Below are positions 43,806 to 53,431 of a stretch of DNA of 64,000 nucleotides, one piece after another (the first letter of the stretch is position 1; each line of letters opens with the position of its first letter). The stretch comes from Keguizhuia sedimenti (lineage in GTDB: Bacteria; Pseudomonadota; Gammaproteobacteria; Burkholderiales; Burkholderiaceae_D), in contig JAUYVH010000001.1 of the NCBI GenBank assembly GCA_030715135.1, positions 620,001 through 684,000 of the forward strand, given 5' to 3'. Position numbers and translations under genes: made by a program. The notes under the pieces are model-generated. The model was given only the letters and a program-made list of their open reading frames with translations. It ran no database searches and was not told the origin of the DNA.

Positions 43806-44117
43806 ATGAAAAAATTCAATCGTATTTCCCTGTTTTTCGCATCAATCGCCATCGTTTCCCTGATGGGTTGCGCATCCACTGCAACGAAGGAAAGCACTGC
43901 GCAATATGTTGACGATACCGTCATCACTGGAAAAGTGAAATCGGCGATCTTCAATGATCCTTCGCTGAAATCGAAGGAAATCAACGTCGAAACATTCAAG
44001 GGTCGCGTTCAATTGAGTGGCTTCGTCAATTCGCAGTCGGACATCAACCAGGCGGTTGCCGTTGCCAAGACAGTTGGCGGCGTGACCTCGGTCGCGAATG
44101 ACATGCGTGTGAAGTAA
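43806..44117 (+). CDS. BON-domain lipoprotein
   Basis: A 103-residue precursor. Lipobox VSLMGC puts the lipidated Cys near residue 22. The rest is a single BON domain (DDTVITGKVKSAIFNDPSLK, INVETFKGRVQLSGFVNS, GVTSVANDMRV). BON proteins bind phospholipids or peptidoglycan under osmotic stress (as OsmY). Single BON domain; a hairpin terminator follows at 44238. Confidence 0.88.
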   Translation: MKKFNRISLFFASIAIVSLMGCASTATKESTAQYVDDTVITGKVKSAIFNDPSLKSKEINVETFKGRVQLSGFVNSQSDINQAVAVAKTVGGVTSVANDMRVK

Positions 44118-44693
44118 ATCCAGGCCTGGATCTGCGCAAGCTGATTCCAGGTTTGAATTGCTGCAGCTAAATGCAGGAGTAGCGAGCCAGTTCTTGCTGC
44201 TTCCATAAAAACTGCTGCGGCATGAACAGACTGAAAAGAATGCGTCCTGGCTTATGCCCGGGCGCATTTTTGCTTTGGTTTGGAAGATGCCGGTCAACGC
44301 GACCGAGCGCTTCTTGCTATGAGAAATCGGAGCAGACGCATCCTGGAATCCTTTCGAGCATTCCATTGCCCGGACATACATCTATCGGCATCGAGCCCAA
44401 CTTATTATCTGGCAAGGGTTGCGCCAGCTTTCACTTGCGTTTCTACCGGTCTGCCTTCGCTTCTTGTTTTTCTGCCACTGATAAGTGTTGCAACGTGGCG
44501 CAAAAATAAAAAAATTTGCCAGGAAAAGTGCTTATGTGCGACAGCGCACGGAGAAGTCTTTTGCATGCAGGCATTCTTCCATCAACAACAAAGCCAGTCC
44601 ATCCGTTAGCGCAAATGTGCATGTACATCGGAGGCGACTCGCCAACTTGGCATCAACCGATTATCTAAGCTCACACGACGGAAAGAAAAGTAA
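44118..44693. other. Long intergenic region
   Basis: 576 bp without a supported gene except for the terminator at 44238-44274. A region of weak similarity to coding sequence was looked for on both strands and not found. The ice-binding gene promoter should lie near the right end. Confidence 0.4.
44238..44274 (+). terminator. Terminator-like hairpin downstream of the BON gene
   Basis: aatgcgtcctgg pairs with cccgggcgcatt (one mismatch and one wobble) and is followed by ttttt. Confidence 0.6.
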
Positions 44694-45629
44694 ATGAAAA
44701 AATCAATGAATTATTCGGCAGGCTTGAAATGGTCCATGGCGCTGCTTTTGGGTGCTTCATTAGTGGCATGTGGCGGCGGAGGCGGACGCGATCCGATTCT
44801 CGGCTCGGGCGGAGATGGAGGCGGAGGCGGTAACGACGGCGGAGTGAGCGTAACTCCACCGACGGCAGCCGCTGTGCCGCTTGGTTTGGCTTCGACCTAC
44901 GGCGTATTCGGCGGTTCGGCAGGCATGACTAATACAGGCATTCAGACCGTGATCACAGGGACCAATGGTGCAACTGCCGATATCGGCACAATTTCTACGG
45001 CCAATTCAGCCATCACCGGATTTCATGATTCTACAGGCGCCATTTATACGGAGGCTCCCGGAAATGTGGGCAATGTCACCGGAACCATCTTCACCTGTAC
45101 CAATGCGACCAACGGGCTCTACATCCAAGCAAACTGCGATGCAGCCACCAGTGCGCTGGCTGATGCTCGCGAAGCTTATAACGACTTGGTTGCCATGCCA
45201 GCCGGCCCGAATGCAGGCGCCGGTAACTTGGCCAACCTGACACTTGCTCCAGGCGTGTATACCTCGGCTGCAGGCTCATTCAAGATGGAAGGCGGAGACC
45301 TGACGCTTGATGCGCAGGGCAACCCTGATGCCGTATGGGTATTCCAGATGGCGACAACCCTGACCGTTGGCGGTCCGGGAGCCGCTGCGCCGCAAAGCGT
45401 GATTCTGGCCGGCGGCGCGCAGGCTAAGAACGTGTACTGGCAGGTTGGCAGTGCGGCGACCATCAATGCCGCCGGTGGCGGAACCATGATCGGTACCATC
45501 ATTTCCCAAGCCGGCGTTGCGATCTCTACTGCCGGGAATGTGGCGCCGGTTATTCTCAATGGACGCGCATTGTCGCTCGGCGCATCGGTAACGCTAGTTA
45601 ACACACTGATCAACGTTCCTGCGCCTTAA
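44694..45629 (+). CDS. Ice-binding-like lipoprotein (DUF3494)
   Basis: A 311-residue precursor. N-terminal signal with a lipobox (GASLVACGGGGG, Cys near 26), a Gly-rich spacer (about 27-50) and the DUF3494 right-handed beta-helix domain (LGLASTYGVFGGSAGMTNTG, TFFA-equivalent segment AREAYNDLVAMPAG, LAPGVYTSAAGSFKMEGGDL, AVWVFQMATTLTVGGPGAAA). DUF3494 proteins bind ice or inhibit recrystallisation in psychrophiles and occur as secreted or surface proteins; the ice-binding face cannot be judged by eye. It has an unusual number of Gly before the domain. Confidence 0.85.
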   Translation: MKKSMNYSAGLKWSMALLLGASLVACGGGGGRDPILGSGGDGGGGGNDGGVSVTPPTAAAVPLGLASTYGVFGGSAGMTNTGIQTVITGTNGATADIGTISTANSAITGFHDSTGAIYTEAPGNVGNVTGTIFTCTNATNGLYIQANCDAATSALADAREAYNDLVAMPAGPNAGAGNLANLTLAPGVYTSAAGSFKMEGGDLTLDAQGNPDAVWVFQMATTLTVGGPGAAAPQSVILAGGAQAKNVYWQVGSAATINAAGGGTMIGTIISQAGVAISTAGNVAPVILNGRALSLGASVTLVNTLINVPAP

Positions 45630-45637
45630 ATCATTAT

Positions 45638-45660
45638 GGCCGGCAGGGTGTTTGCCGGCC
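45638..45660 (+). terminator. Hairpin after the ice-binding-like gene
   Basis: ggccggca (45638-45645) and tgccggcc (45653-45660) form a perfect 8-bp stem. A T-run is missing. Confidence 0.5.
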
Positions 45661-45756
45661 ACACGAACCCGCACTGCATTCACAGCGCAACAAATAATTA
45701 CGGCCGGCTGCCGTCCGTAGACGCGGCCCGGTGATGAAATCCCTTTGGAGAGAAAC

Positions 45757-46872
45757 ATGAAAGCAGCAAAAGCAAGCAGGGCCTTAGGCTTGATGGCACT
45801 GGCGGTCATCGCCAGCCCGATGGCAGCGGCAGAGGATGTGAACGGCTGGTACGTCGGCGGCAACGTCGGCCGGTCGTTCGCAACGATCGACGATGACAGG
45901 ATCAACACCAATTTGCTGGGTGCAGGCTTTGCTTCGACGAGCATTGAAGAAGATGACCGGTCCACCGGCTACAAGGTTTTTAGCGGCTATCAGTTCAACC
46001 GGCATTTTGCGATTGAAGGCGGCTATTTCGATCTGGGGAAATTTGGTTACACGGCGACGACGGTTCCCGCTGGTACGCTTTCAGGCGAAGCAAAGATCCG
46101 CGGCCTGAATCTTGATCTGATCGGCATATTGCCAATGACCGAAAAGCTTTCTGCATTCGGTCGCGTCGGCGTGACCCATGCACAGGCCAGGGACAGCTTC
46201 CGCGGAAGCGGAGCGGTCCTGGTATCGGATCCGAATCCGCGCAAGACCGACACGAATTACAAGTTCGGCGCCGGCCTTCAGTACGCGGTCACCGAGAATT
46301 TTGCGCTGCGCGCGGAAATCGAACGCTACCGCATCAACGATGCTGTCGGCAATAAAGGCGACATCGACCTGGCTTCGATTGGCCTGGTTTATCGCTTCGG
46401 CGGAACGTCTCCGGCACCGCGCGCCGCAGAGCCTGCCTATGTAGCGGCGGCACCTGCAGTCGTTGCACCTGCCGCGCCGCCTGCGCCACGAAAAGTGACC
46501 TTTTCCGCGGATTCGCTGTTCGACTTTGACCAGCAGAACCTGAAGGCGGACGGGAAGCGGCAGCTCGACCAGTTTGCTTCGAACCTGAACGGCGCAAGCT
46601 ACGACGTCATCAGCGTCACCGGGCATACCGACCGGCTTGGTTCCGACGCCTACAACACGAAGTTGTCGGCTCGCCGCGCGGAGACCGTCAAAGCCTATCT
46701 CGTCAATTCTGCAGGTATTCCGGCCGGTAAGATTTCTGCCACGGGAGCAGGCGAAGCCGAGCCTGTTACCAAGGTGGACGACTGCAAAGGCAACAAGGCA
46801 AGCAAGGGGCTGATCGCTTGCCTGCAGCCCGATCGCCGCGTGGAAGTGGAAGTTGTCGGCACCAAGCAGTAA
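45757..46872 (+). CDS. OmpA-family outer-membrane protein, beta-barrel plus OmpA_C
   Basis: A 371-residue precursor. Signal peptide about 1-25 (ALGLMALAVIASPMAAA). An eight-strand OmpA-like barrel follows (GWYVGGNVGRSF, STGYKVFSGYQFNRHFAIEG, LNLDLIGILPMTEKLSAFGR, YKFGAGLQYAVTENFALRAE, IGLVYRFGG), then a Pro/Ala linker and the OmpA_C domain (VTFSADSLFDFDQQNLKADG, VTGHTDRLGSDAYNTKLSAR, CLQPDRRVEVEVVG). The ATG with GGAG upstream is at 45757. It anchors the outer membrane to peptidoglycan. Confidence 0.92.
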   Translation: MKAAKASRALGLMALAVIASPMAAAEDVNGWYVGGNVGRSFATIDDDRINTNLLGAGFASTSIEEDDRSTGYKVFSGYQFNRHFAIEGGYFDLGKFGYTATTVPAGTLSGEAKIRGLNLDLIGILPMTEKLSAFGRVGVTHAQARDSFRGSGAVLVSDPNPRKTDTNYKFGAGLQYAVTENFALRAEIERYRINDAVGNKGDIDLASIGLVYRFGGTSPAPRAAEPAYVAAAPAVVAPAAPPAPRKVTFSADSLFDFDQQNLKADGKRQLDQFASNLNGASYDVISVTGHTDRLGSDAYNTKLSARRAETVKAYLVNSAGIPAGKISATGAGEAEPVTKVDDCKGNKASKGLIACLQPDRRVEVEVVGTKQ

Positions 46873-47234
46873 TTGTGTTGCCTTCGCTGTAAATCCGGTT
46901 TGGACCAGGAGCCTACGGGATATCTTGGTCCACTGTACTCTGTGCCGACATTCGTTTGGCGCGACGCCTTGTCAGATCCGACTAAATTGATCCGCATTTC
47001 CTGAGTATCCTGATGCCGTCATCGTCGATGAGTGCATTTGTAAGCGTGCCACCCCAATCAAGTCCTCGGCATTTGTATTGCACTCTTCGGATCTAATCAG
47101 ACCGAATGTGCATTCGCTCAGCCTCCAATATCCTTGCCCGCGCTTCCGGTTCGCTAGCGCACAGACTGCTTTGTCGAGCCGAACTATTCTCTCCGCTTGA
47201 ACAGTGAAGATGCAAATCAGCCCGAAAGAAAAAA
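46873..47234. other. Intergenic region without a supported gene
   Basis: 362 bp; no ORF, repeat or terminator was convincing. The ribosome binding site for the PLD gene is weak (GAAAGAAAAA). Confidence 0.35.
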
Positions 47235-48665
47235 ATGAGTATTCTTTATCGTTTTAAGCAGCTTCTCCATACTGCCGGCATGCTAATTCGCTTCAATCAG
47301 CTCTTCCATGCTGTCGGCATGCTGCTGTTCGGAATGCTTCTAACATCCTGCGCATCGCTTCCGGAAGTGCGCTATCTGAGTGATTCGCTCAGTCCATCCA
47401 TCACTCCGACAGTAACCGACGGAGGAGGGACGCTCAGTACAAAAAAATCTCGCTCGCTGTTGTCCAAACGCTGGCGCAATTCCCATACTGAAGTGAGCGC
47501 ATTGGCGGCGCTGGAAGAAGCCGCCACCGGCGCGCCCCTGATCGCCGGCAACAAGATTACTTTGCTCTACGACGGCCCGCAAACCATGGCCGCCATGACC
47601 AAGGCAATCAGTGCGGCAAAAGACCACATCAATCTGGAAACCTACATTTTCGACCAGGACGAAGTCGGCATGCGTTTCGCACAGTTGCTGATTGCGCGCC
47701 AGCGTGCCGGTGTGCAGGTCAATATTATTTACGATAGTGTCGGCACGCTTGGCACGCCGCAAAGCTTCTTTGATGAGATGCGCGACGCCGGTATTCGGCT
47801 GCTGGCCTTCAATCCGATTAACCCGTTGAAGCTGACAAGTCCATGGGCGCCGAACAACCGCGATCACCGGAAAATTCTGGTAGTCGACGGGCTTGTTGCA
47901 TTTACCGGCGGCGTCAATATCAGTAGTACCTATTCTGCCAGCTCCTTGTTCCGTTCCAAGGCTAAGCGGCGCGGTGAAATCGGCTGGCGCGATACGCACA
48001 TCAAGATCGAAGGACCGGCGGTCGCCGCCATGCAATGGACATTCCTGAACACCTGGGCAAGCCAGAACTCGCCAGATCTTCCCGACAGTCATTTTTTTCC
48101 GCCCCTGAAGGAAGTGGGCAACAAGCTGGTGCGCGTGCTGGCCAGCGAAGCGGGCGGCGATCACGAAATCTACAAGGCCTACATCCTGGCGATTCAGGAA
48201 ACCAAGAGCACGGTACACATTACCTCCGCCTATTTCGTTCCGGACGCGCAAATTCTACGGGCGCTTAAAGACGCAGCCGGCCGCGGGGTTGATGTAAAGA
48301 TTATCCTTCCCGGTGTGACCGACAGCGACCTGGTCTTTCATGCGGCACATTCCTTTTACAGCGAAATGCTCGCTGCCGGCATCAGAATCTACCAGCTTCA
48401 GATCGCGGTGCTGCACGCCAAAACCGCCGTGATCGATGGTCACTGGGCAACGGTGGGCTCGACCAATATCGACACCCGCAGTTTTTTGCATAACAACGAA
48501 ATCAACGTCGTGGTGTTCGGCGATGAATTCGGCAGCGCTATGGAAAATGCATTTACCGAAGACCTTCGCTTTTCCGTGGAAATTACCCGCGCGGAATGGG
48601 AACAACGGGCAACGGGTGACCGAATCAAGGAATGGATGGCACGCAGCATCGAATACTGGCTTTGA
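47235..48665 (+). CDS. Phospholipase D family lipoprotein (cardiolipin synthase-like)
   Basis: A 476-residue protein with a probable lipobox (GMLLTSC, Cys near 39) after a long hydrophobic leader with a duplicated LLHTAGMLIRFNQLFHAVGM motif. Two HKD motifs: DHRKILVVDG (His211) and LHAKTAVIDG (His394), each followed by the usual GGVN and GSTN. The two halves correspond to the cardiolipin synthase/PLD fold. It may remodel phospholipids at the outer membrane or in the periplasm. The next gene follows after 6 bp. Confidence 0.88.
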   Translation: MSILYRFKQLLHTAGMLIRFNQLFHAVGMLLFGMLLTSCASLPEVRYLSDSLSPSITPTVTDGGGTLSTKKSRSLLSKRWRNSHTEVSALAALEEAATGAPLIAGNKITLLYDGPQTMAAMTKAISAAKDHINLETYIFDQDEVGMRFAQLLIARQRAGVQVNIIYDSVGTLGTPQSFFDEMRDAGIRLLAFNPINPLKLTSPWAPNNRDHRKILVVDGLVAFTGGVNISSTYSASSLFRSKAKRRGEIGWRDTHIKIEGPAVAAMQWTFLNTWASQNSPDLPDSHFFPPLKEVGNKLVRVLASEAGGDHEIYKAYILAIQETKSTVHITSAYFVPDAQILRALKDAAGRGVDVKIILPGVTDSDLVFHAAHSFYSEMLAAGIRIYQLQIAVLHAKTAVIDGHWATVGSTNIDTRSFLHNNEINVVVFGDEFGSAMENAFTEDLRFSVEITRAEWEQRATGDRIKEWMARSIEYWL

Positions 48666-48671
48666 AAACTT

Positions 48672-49565
48672 ATGAAAAAAATACTCTGCACTAATCCAAT
48701 CAACACATTGAACCGCCTGCTGCTGACCTGTTTGGCGGCGTCGCCTTCGATCGCATTGGCGAACGCCGATGCGGCGATGACGCTCCGGCAAAAGCATGCA
48801 TCGCTGGGGCCGCAGCTGCGCCAGAATCAGTTCAGGAAACCGCTGGTACTGGATTCGCTCCAATCGGCCAAGCGCCTGCAGGGCGACGTCTACGCAGTCG
48901 TCGATCATCCGTTTAATAAGGTCAGCGTCGGCCTGAATAATCCGGGCAACTGGTGCGATCTGCTGCTCTTGCATATCAATACGAAATATTGCCATGCCGA
49001 GAGTGCTCAGTCCGATACGGTCCTGAAACTCAACTTCGGAAAGAAGACGCCGGGAGAGCTTGAAGATGTGCCGCAGGTGGAATTTCAATACAAGCCGGCA
49101 TCGGTCACATCAGAGTATCTCGACATTGGGCTTGACGCCAAGAACGGCCCGCTCGGCACCAGCAACTATCGGATCCGTCTGCAGGCGGTAGCGCTGCCGA
49201 ATGCACAAACCTTCCTGCACCTGAGCTACGCTTACGACACGAGTTTCCCTGGACGGCTTGCCATGCAGACCTACCTCGGCACGGTCGGCAGCGGAAAAAT
49301 CGGTTTTACCGCTGTCGGTAAACAGGAGGACGGGCGGCCGGACTACATCGACGGTGTGCGTGCGATGGTTGAGCGCAACACGATGCGCTTTTATCTGGCG
49401 GTCGACACTTACCTCGCCTTTCCGGGGGCGGCGCAACTGGAGAAAAGATTGTATGGATGGTTCATGGCGACCGAGCGTTACGCCCTGCAGCTGCATGAGA
49501 TGGATAAGGACACATATCTTCAGATGAAACGCGCCGAGTATATTCGCCAGCAAACGCCGCAATAG
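48672..49565 (+). CDS. Secreted hypothetical protein coupled to the PLD gene
   Basis: A 297-residue precursor with a signal peptide (LLLTCLAASPSIALA, cleaved near 31). Mature part mixed alpha/beta with many Asp and Tyr residues (LQGDVYAVVDHPFNKVSVGL, NPGNWCDLLLLHINTKYCHA with two Cys, LHLSYAYDTSFPGRLAMQTY, GFTAVGKQEDGRPDYIDGV). The 6-bp gap to the PLD gene indicates an operon. The fold recalls START/SRPBCC-like proteins, but this is a guess. Function unknown. Confidence 0.75.
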   Translation: MKKILCTNPINTLNRLLLTCLAASPSIALANADAAMTLRQKHASLGPQLRQNQFRKPLVLDSLQSAKRLQGDVYAVVDHPFNKVSVGLNNPGNWCDLLLLHINTKYCHAESAQSDTVLKLNFGKKTPGELEDVPQVEFQYKPASVTSEYLDIGLDAKNGPLGTSNYRIRLQAVALPNAQTFLHLSYAYDTSFPGRLAMQTYLGTVGSGKIGFTAVGKQEDGRPDYIDGVRAMVERNTMRFYLAVDTYLAFPGAAQLEKRLYGWFMATERYALQLHEMDKDTYLQMKRAEYIRQQTPQ

Positions 49566-49589
49566 CTTATTCGGATGCAGCGACACAAC

Positions 49590-49618
49590 AAAAAAGCAGG
49601 ACGCGCCTGCCTTTTTTT
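49590..49618 (+). terminator. Rho-independent terminator after the PLD operon
   Basis: aaaaaagcagg-acgcg-cctgccttttttt; A-run and T-run on either side make it bidirectional, so it may also serve the minus-strand gene ending at 49642. Confidence 0.88.
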
Positions 49619-49641
49619 GTTGACCTGAAAACCACTCAGAA

Positions 49642-50148
49642 TTACTTCGCGATCGAGGCTTTTACATCTGCAGCACCGGTCGCTTTCACCATTGCAGTAT
49701 CAGTCTTTGCGTTGGCTTTATCTGCGGCTGCATCAAGTTTTACGGCCTGAATTTTTGCATTTTCTTTCACGGTAGTCTTTTCGGCCTCGGCTTCGGCATT
49801 GACAATTGCCTTGTCCGCTTTTGCTTCCGCCGCTACTTTATTTTCCGGGCTGGCATCCGCTGCCTTGGCGCGTGCATCAGCCTTTGCTTTTGCGGCTTTG
49901 CGACGTGCCCTGCTCTTGTTTGCGGCGGCTTTTTTAGAAGCCTTTGCAACGTTTGCGTCCGCTTTTGCATCGGTCTTCACATCTGCGGCGGTCGCTTTGC
50001 TATCTGCTTTGTCTGCGTTGGCAGTCGCTTTTACGGTGGCTTCAGTCGCCGGGGTAGCGGCTGGTGTAGCTGGAGCGGCAGTTTGGGCAGCTGCAAAAGC
50101 CGAGACGGCAAACAGACTGGAAATCAGCGCTACGAGCAATTTATTCAT
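49642..50148 (-). CDS. Exported Ala/Lys-rich low-complexity protein
   Basis: A 168-residue precursor. Signal peptide (NKLLVALISSLFAVSAFA). The mature part is low complexity, built from short Ala/Lys/Asp units (ATANADKADSKATAADVKTD and similar), with a basic patch (NKSRARRKAAKAKADARAKA). It is probably a long helical or disordered periplasmic protein. No enzymatic motifs. Confidence 0.65.
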   Translation of the reverse strand: MNKLLVALISSLFAVSAFAAAQTAAPATPAATPATEATVKATANADKADSKATAADVKTDAKADANVAKASKKAAANKSRARRKAAKAKADARAKAADASPENKVAAEAKADKAIVNAEAEAEKTTVKENAKIQAVKLDAAADKANAKTDTAMVKATGAADVKASIAK

Positions 50149-50287
50149 TTTAAGCCTTATGGAATTGTGATGACGCGGCGGAATCGCATGCGAACATCGG
50201 TGTGGCTTTGTATTAACGCCTGTAAAAGGAAGCGGTTGACCTGGATCGGTATCAATATCGAATTACCCTGAAATCCGCTCACGAGAT

Positions 50288-50437
50288 TTATAAAGGTTTG
50301 CGTCCGCTGATAACGCGAAGCAGAACCACTACTATAGCGATCACAAGGAGGACATGAATAAGTCCGCCGACGGTATAGGCACCTATGACGCCAACCAGCC
50401 ACAGGACGAGCAGGACAAGTGCAATGGTATAGAGCAT
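50288..50437 (-). CDS. lmo0937-like small membrane protein
   Basis: A 49-residue protein starting MLYTIALVLLVLWLVGVIGA, with two TM segments and a short tail (RVISGRKPL). This pattern (LYTIA-VLLVLWLLG...GYTVGGLIHLLLVIAIVALL) is that of the lmo0937/DUF5670 family. Too short for most ORF lists; read directly from the minus strand, ATG at 50437 to TAA at 50288. Confidence 0.75.
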   Translation of the reverse strand: MLYTIALVLLVLWLVGVIGAYTVGGLIHVLLVIAIVVVLLRVISGRKPL

Positions 50438-50851
50438 GTTTTCTTTCTTTTCAGGTTACGGTTCAGACATCGGCCAATGCCGACGTCAACTGGCGATTGC
50501 CAGTTCCCACAGTGCCGAGCATGGTGTTTGCTTCTTTCCTCTGATGATGCATGGTGCCTTTTACCTGAGGATTTATCGGTGCGCTGTCACACATATTGGT
50601 TTTATTTCACTATTAGAAGACATGGAAAAACGAGTAGCTCTGCGCTTCCTCTTCTCGTTTGATACAAGGCTGGCTAGAACCGTCATTATTGCGATTGCGC
50701 TTGAGTCCGCAGGGTGGCCGATTCAAGCTTAGAGTTCGTTGTGGCTCATGCGAAATGCATGAACGCTGATGTGCAATGTATGCGACGAAGATTCATGAAA
50801 CTGTGCGGATTCTTCTTGTGTGCGAACGCCGCGCCGGAGGTAAGAGACCTG
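50438..50851. other. Intergenic region without a supported gene
   Basis: 414 bp. Plus-strand frames of about 100 codons (50354-50662, 50436-50732) lack protein character. No terminator was recognised for the AsmA gene. Confidence 0.35.
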
Positions 50852-52939
50852 TCAATGCGCCCGAGCTTTGTCTTTTATCCGGTAGGTTTTCCCCGGAGGT
50901 GGCGCAACAGGCTTGATACGCGCAGCAGCCAGCAATGTGGCGCACTGACTTTCTTCCGGTGGTCTGATGTTGATCAAGGGAAGGATCGCCGCAGCCGGCG
51001 CCAAGGCCGCCAGTGCGATCGCACCGCCTATTTTTAGCGCGACCACGCCTTTGTCGACGCTTGTTTCCGGGTGTTGAAACGTTCCGCCCACATAAATCGG
51101 CGCGCGCAGGGAAAAAATCCGCATGCCTGTGCTGGTGGGTTTAAGCGTAAGATCCAGTCGTTCACGAGTCACATCGATCGTGCCGATGATGTCAAGCACG
51201 GCATCGTCAGTGTCCACGACGAAATTACGCGTCTGCATCATGCCGTTTTGCACGCCGAACTCGGCCGCTATGCAGTTCAGATCGACTTGCGAGTCGCCAG
51301 TCACATGCGTAAGGATGACATTGCCGATATTCAGGCCCATGGTTTCAAGCAGGCGTTTACTAACCGATCCTCGGCCGACTAACAGCTTGACTTCCCCGTT
51401 GGCCGTGCCGAGCAAACTGCCGACCGAGTCGCCGACCGCAGACAGCCGTGCGCCGCCGTCGATCTTGCCTGCACTGGCTTGCAGCATGGGATAGTGCGGG
51501 GACAGTTTGTGTAAATTCAAATTTCGCGCGCGCGCCTTGATTTCCGCCCTGATGGCATTTTTCCCTTCCCTATCGCTGCCATCAAGCGTGATCTCTGAAC
51601 TTAATGTTCCTCCGGCAAGCTGGAATGTCAACGGCATCAATGAAAGAACGCCGTCTTGCAAGCGCAGGTGGGTCGACATTTTTTTAATTGGCAGCGCTTT
51701 CTTGTGAACGATTTTTTTGGCATCAAACAGGATGTCTGCGTCAATACTGGTCCAGCGACCCGTCTTGAAGGGTTCCACCGGCAGCACTTTGCTTGCAGGC
51801 TGCGCAGTAAATGCGCCGCGCTTGACTTTGCTTTGATTGGAATCTGCGCCAATCAAGCTTGCCAGGTCTGAAAACTGCAACAGATTGGAATGGACGGTTC
51901 CTGATAAGAGCGCGCGCGGTTGCCTGGCCTGGTACACAAGGCTGCCCCGTATAGTGCTGGAACCCACCTTGCCGCTGAACTTTTCATAGGTCCACTGCGC
52001 TCCGCGCGGATCGAGCTTGCCGATCAAGCGGCCCTCGGTTAAAAAAGGAGGTGTTTCCGGTAAAAGGATGCCGCTCACTGCGTAGAGCTTTGCCATGCTT
52101 ACGCCGGACAATTTTAGGCGCATATCTATTGCAGCTAGGTCAGTGGGCTTGGTAAGCGTACCTTCCACCGAAATCTTGGTTTCTCCGATCTGCAAAGCGG
52201 CCTGTACCGGATATGGCCTGGTCTGGCGCTGCAGAGACAGCACGGCACCAGACTTTCCACTTCCCTTAACGGCTTCGCCATTGAAGCGGCCATGCAGTCG
52301 CCACGCCACGCCGTAGTCCGGACCCGGGGCCGGTGCGAACGTGTCGATTTCAGCCTTGATATCGGCGTGATTGGCAGCATCCATTAAATGAACCCGCCCT
52401 TTGGACAAGACAACATGCTGTATTTCCAGTTGCCAGACCGATGGGTTGCTCGCTTTCGCAAACGTCCAGTTGTTGCTGCCGTTGGCAGCTCGCACGAGAT
52501 TGACAACCGGCCCATCGAAACGGAGAATTGGAATCGAAATCTTTTTATCAAGCAGCGCAAACGGATTCAATGAAAACGCGAATTGCCTGACGCTTGCCGT
52601 TTTGCCCGCCAACGATTTTGGTGCGGAGGCTGTAAACGCAGGCGAATTTCCGATAACGATGTCTTGCGCGACGAGATGCGGCCACGGAACCAAGCTGCGC
52701 CAACCTTCGTACAGGCCGGTTTTTCCGCTTGTCTGCTTCTCCCATGAAATCGAAAGATCGCCATTGATCGCAAATGGCCGACCGATCGCTTCACTCGCGC
52801 TCGCGTTGAGCCACGGCTTGACCTTGTTCCAATCGTAGCTTGCAAGAACAAGAAAGGCAATCATCGGAACAGCAATCAAACCAGCCAGCGCAGCGAGCCG
52901 GAGTGCGGCGCGGCGTGAAAGGCGCAATGAACTGATCAT
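50852..52939 (-). CDS. AsmA family protein
   Basis: A 695-residue protein. N-terminal TM (about 13-32) followed by the AsmA N-domain (SYDWNKVKPWLNASASEAIG, RPFAINGDLSISW) and a long periplasmic beta-strand-rich region with AsmA_2-like C-terminal part (LLVGRGSVSKRLLETMGLNI, VDLNCIAAEFGVQNGMMQTR, DTDDAVLDIIGTIDVTRERL, LRAPIYVGGTFQHPETSVDK). AsmA/TamB-like proteins bridge the periplasm and influence lipid transport. Overlaps the upstream DUF3096-like gene by 4 bp (ATGA). Confidence 0.88.
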   Translation of the reverse strand: MISSLRLSRRAALRLAALAGLIAVPMIAFLVLASYDWNKVKPWLNASASEAIGRPFAINGDLSISWEKQTSGKTGLYEGWRSLVPWPHLVAQDIVIGNSPAFTASAPKSLAGKTASVRQFAFSLNPFALLDKKISIPILRFDGPVVNLVRAANGSNNWTFAKASNPSVWQLEIQHVVLSKGRVHLMDAANHADIKAEIDTFAPAPGPDYGVAWRLHGRFNGEAVKGSGKSGAVLSLQRQTRPYPVQAALQIGETKISVEGTLTKPTDLAAIDMRLKLSGVSMAKLYAVSGILLPETPPFLTEGRLIGKLDPRGAQWTYEKFSGKVGSSTIRGSLVYQARQPRALLSGTVHSNLLQFSDLASLIGADSNQSKVKRGAFTAQPASKVLPVEPFKTGRWTSIDADILFDAKKIVHKKALPIKKMSTHLRLQDGVLSLMPLTFQLAGGTLSSEITLDGSDREGKNAIRAEIKARARNLNLHKLSPHYPMLQASAGKIDGGARLSAVGDSVGSLLGTANGEVKLLVGRGSVSKRLLETMGLNIGNVILTHVTGDSQVDLNCIAAEFGVQNGMMQTRNFVVDTDDAVLDIIGTIDVTRERLDLTLKPTSTGMRIFSLRAPIYVGGTFQHPETSVDKGVVALKIGGAIALAALAPAAAILPLINIRPPEESQCATLLAAARIKPVAPPPGKTYRIKDKARAH

Positions 52940-53088
52940 CGGAAAAGATTGCCCATTCCGAAAAGTCCAACGATGCCCACCACGATCAGGTAGATGGCTA
53001 CGATTCTCGGCAACAGGCTGGGCATGATGAGAATAAGGATGCCGGCGATCAGCGACACGATAGGGATGAGACTGACTTGGATGTTCAT
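52936..53088 (-). CDS. Small membrane protein (DUF3096-like)
   Basis: A 50-residue protein, MNIQVSLIPIVSLIAGILIL and onward, with two TM segments (IVSLIAGILILIMPSL; IVAIYLIVVGIVGLFGM). The pattern matches DUF3096. The stop overlaps the AsmA start by 4 bp. Read from the minus strand, ATG at 53088. Confidence 0.75.
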   Translation of the reverse strand: MNIQVSLIPIVSLIAGILILIMPSLLPRIVAIYLIVVGIVGLFGMGNLFR

Positions 53089-53431
53089 GGAAAAGCCCGT
53101 TAGAAATTGAATGAGCGGTGCCGAACTTGCACTGGTGCCAAGGACATTAATTGAAAAGCCGCTCGTTGACGGTACGTTGGCGCACCAAACGTTTGTTGAG
53201 TGGAGATGCCGCGCCGTTTAGCCGCCATGGATCAGAATATGAGATCTGTGTGTGCCAGCGAACCGAACAGATCACGGATAAAGCTTATAACGTCATCTGG
53301 TCAGCGCAACGCTCCAGCCGTTTAGTCGTTTGCGGGCGTGATCTGCCGCCGAATCTTCGTTCATTTGGCAATCTCCATTCGGAGTATTTGATGTGCCGAG
53401 TGCAAAATTTTTCATTCTCAGGGAGTACTTT
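53089..53431. other. Divergent promoter region
   Basis: Separates the minus-strand DUF3096-AsmA operon from the plus-strand small membrane gene. No coding sequence seen; an AGGGAG ribosome binding site lies at its right end. Confidence 0.35.
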
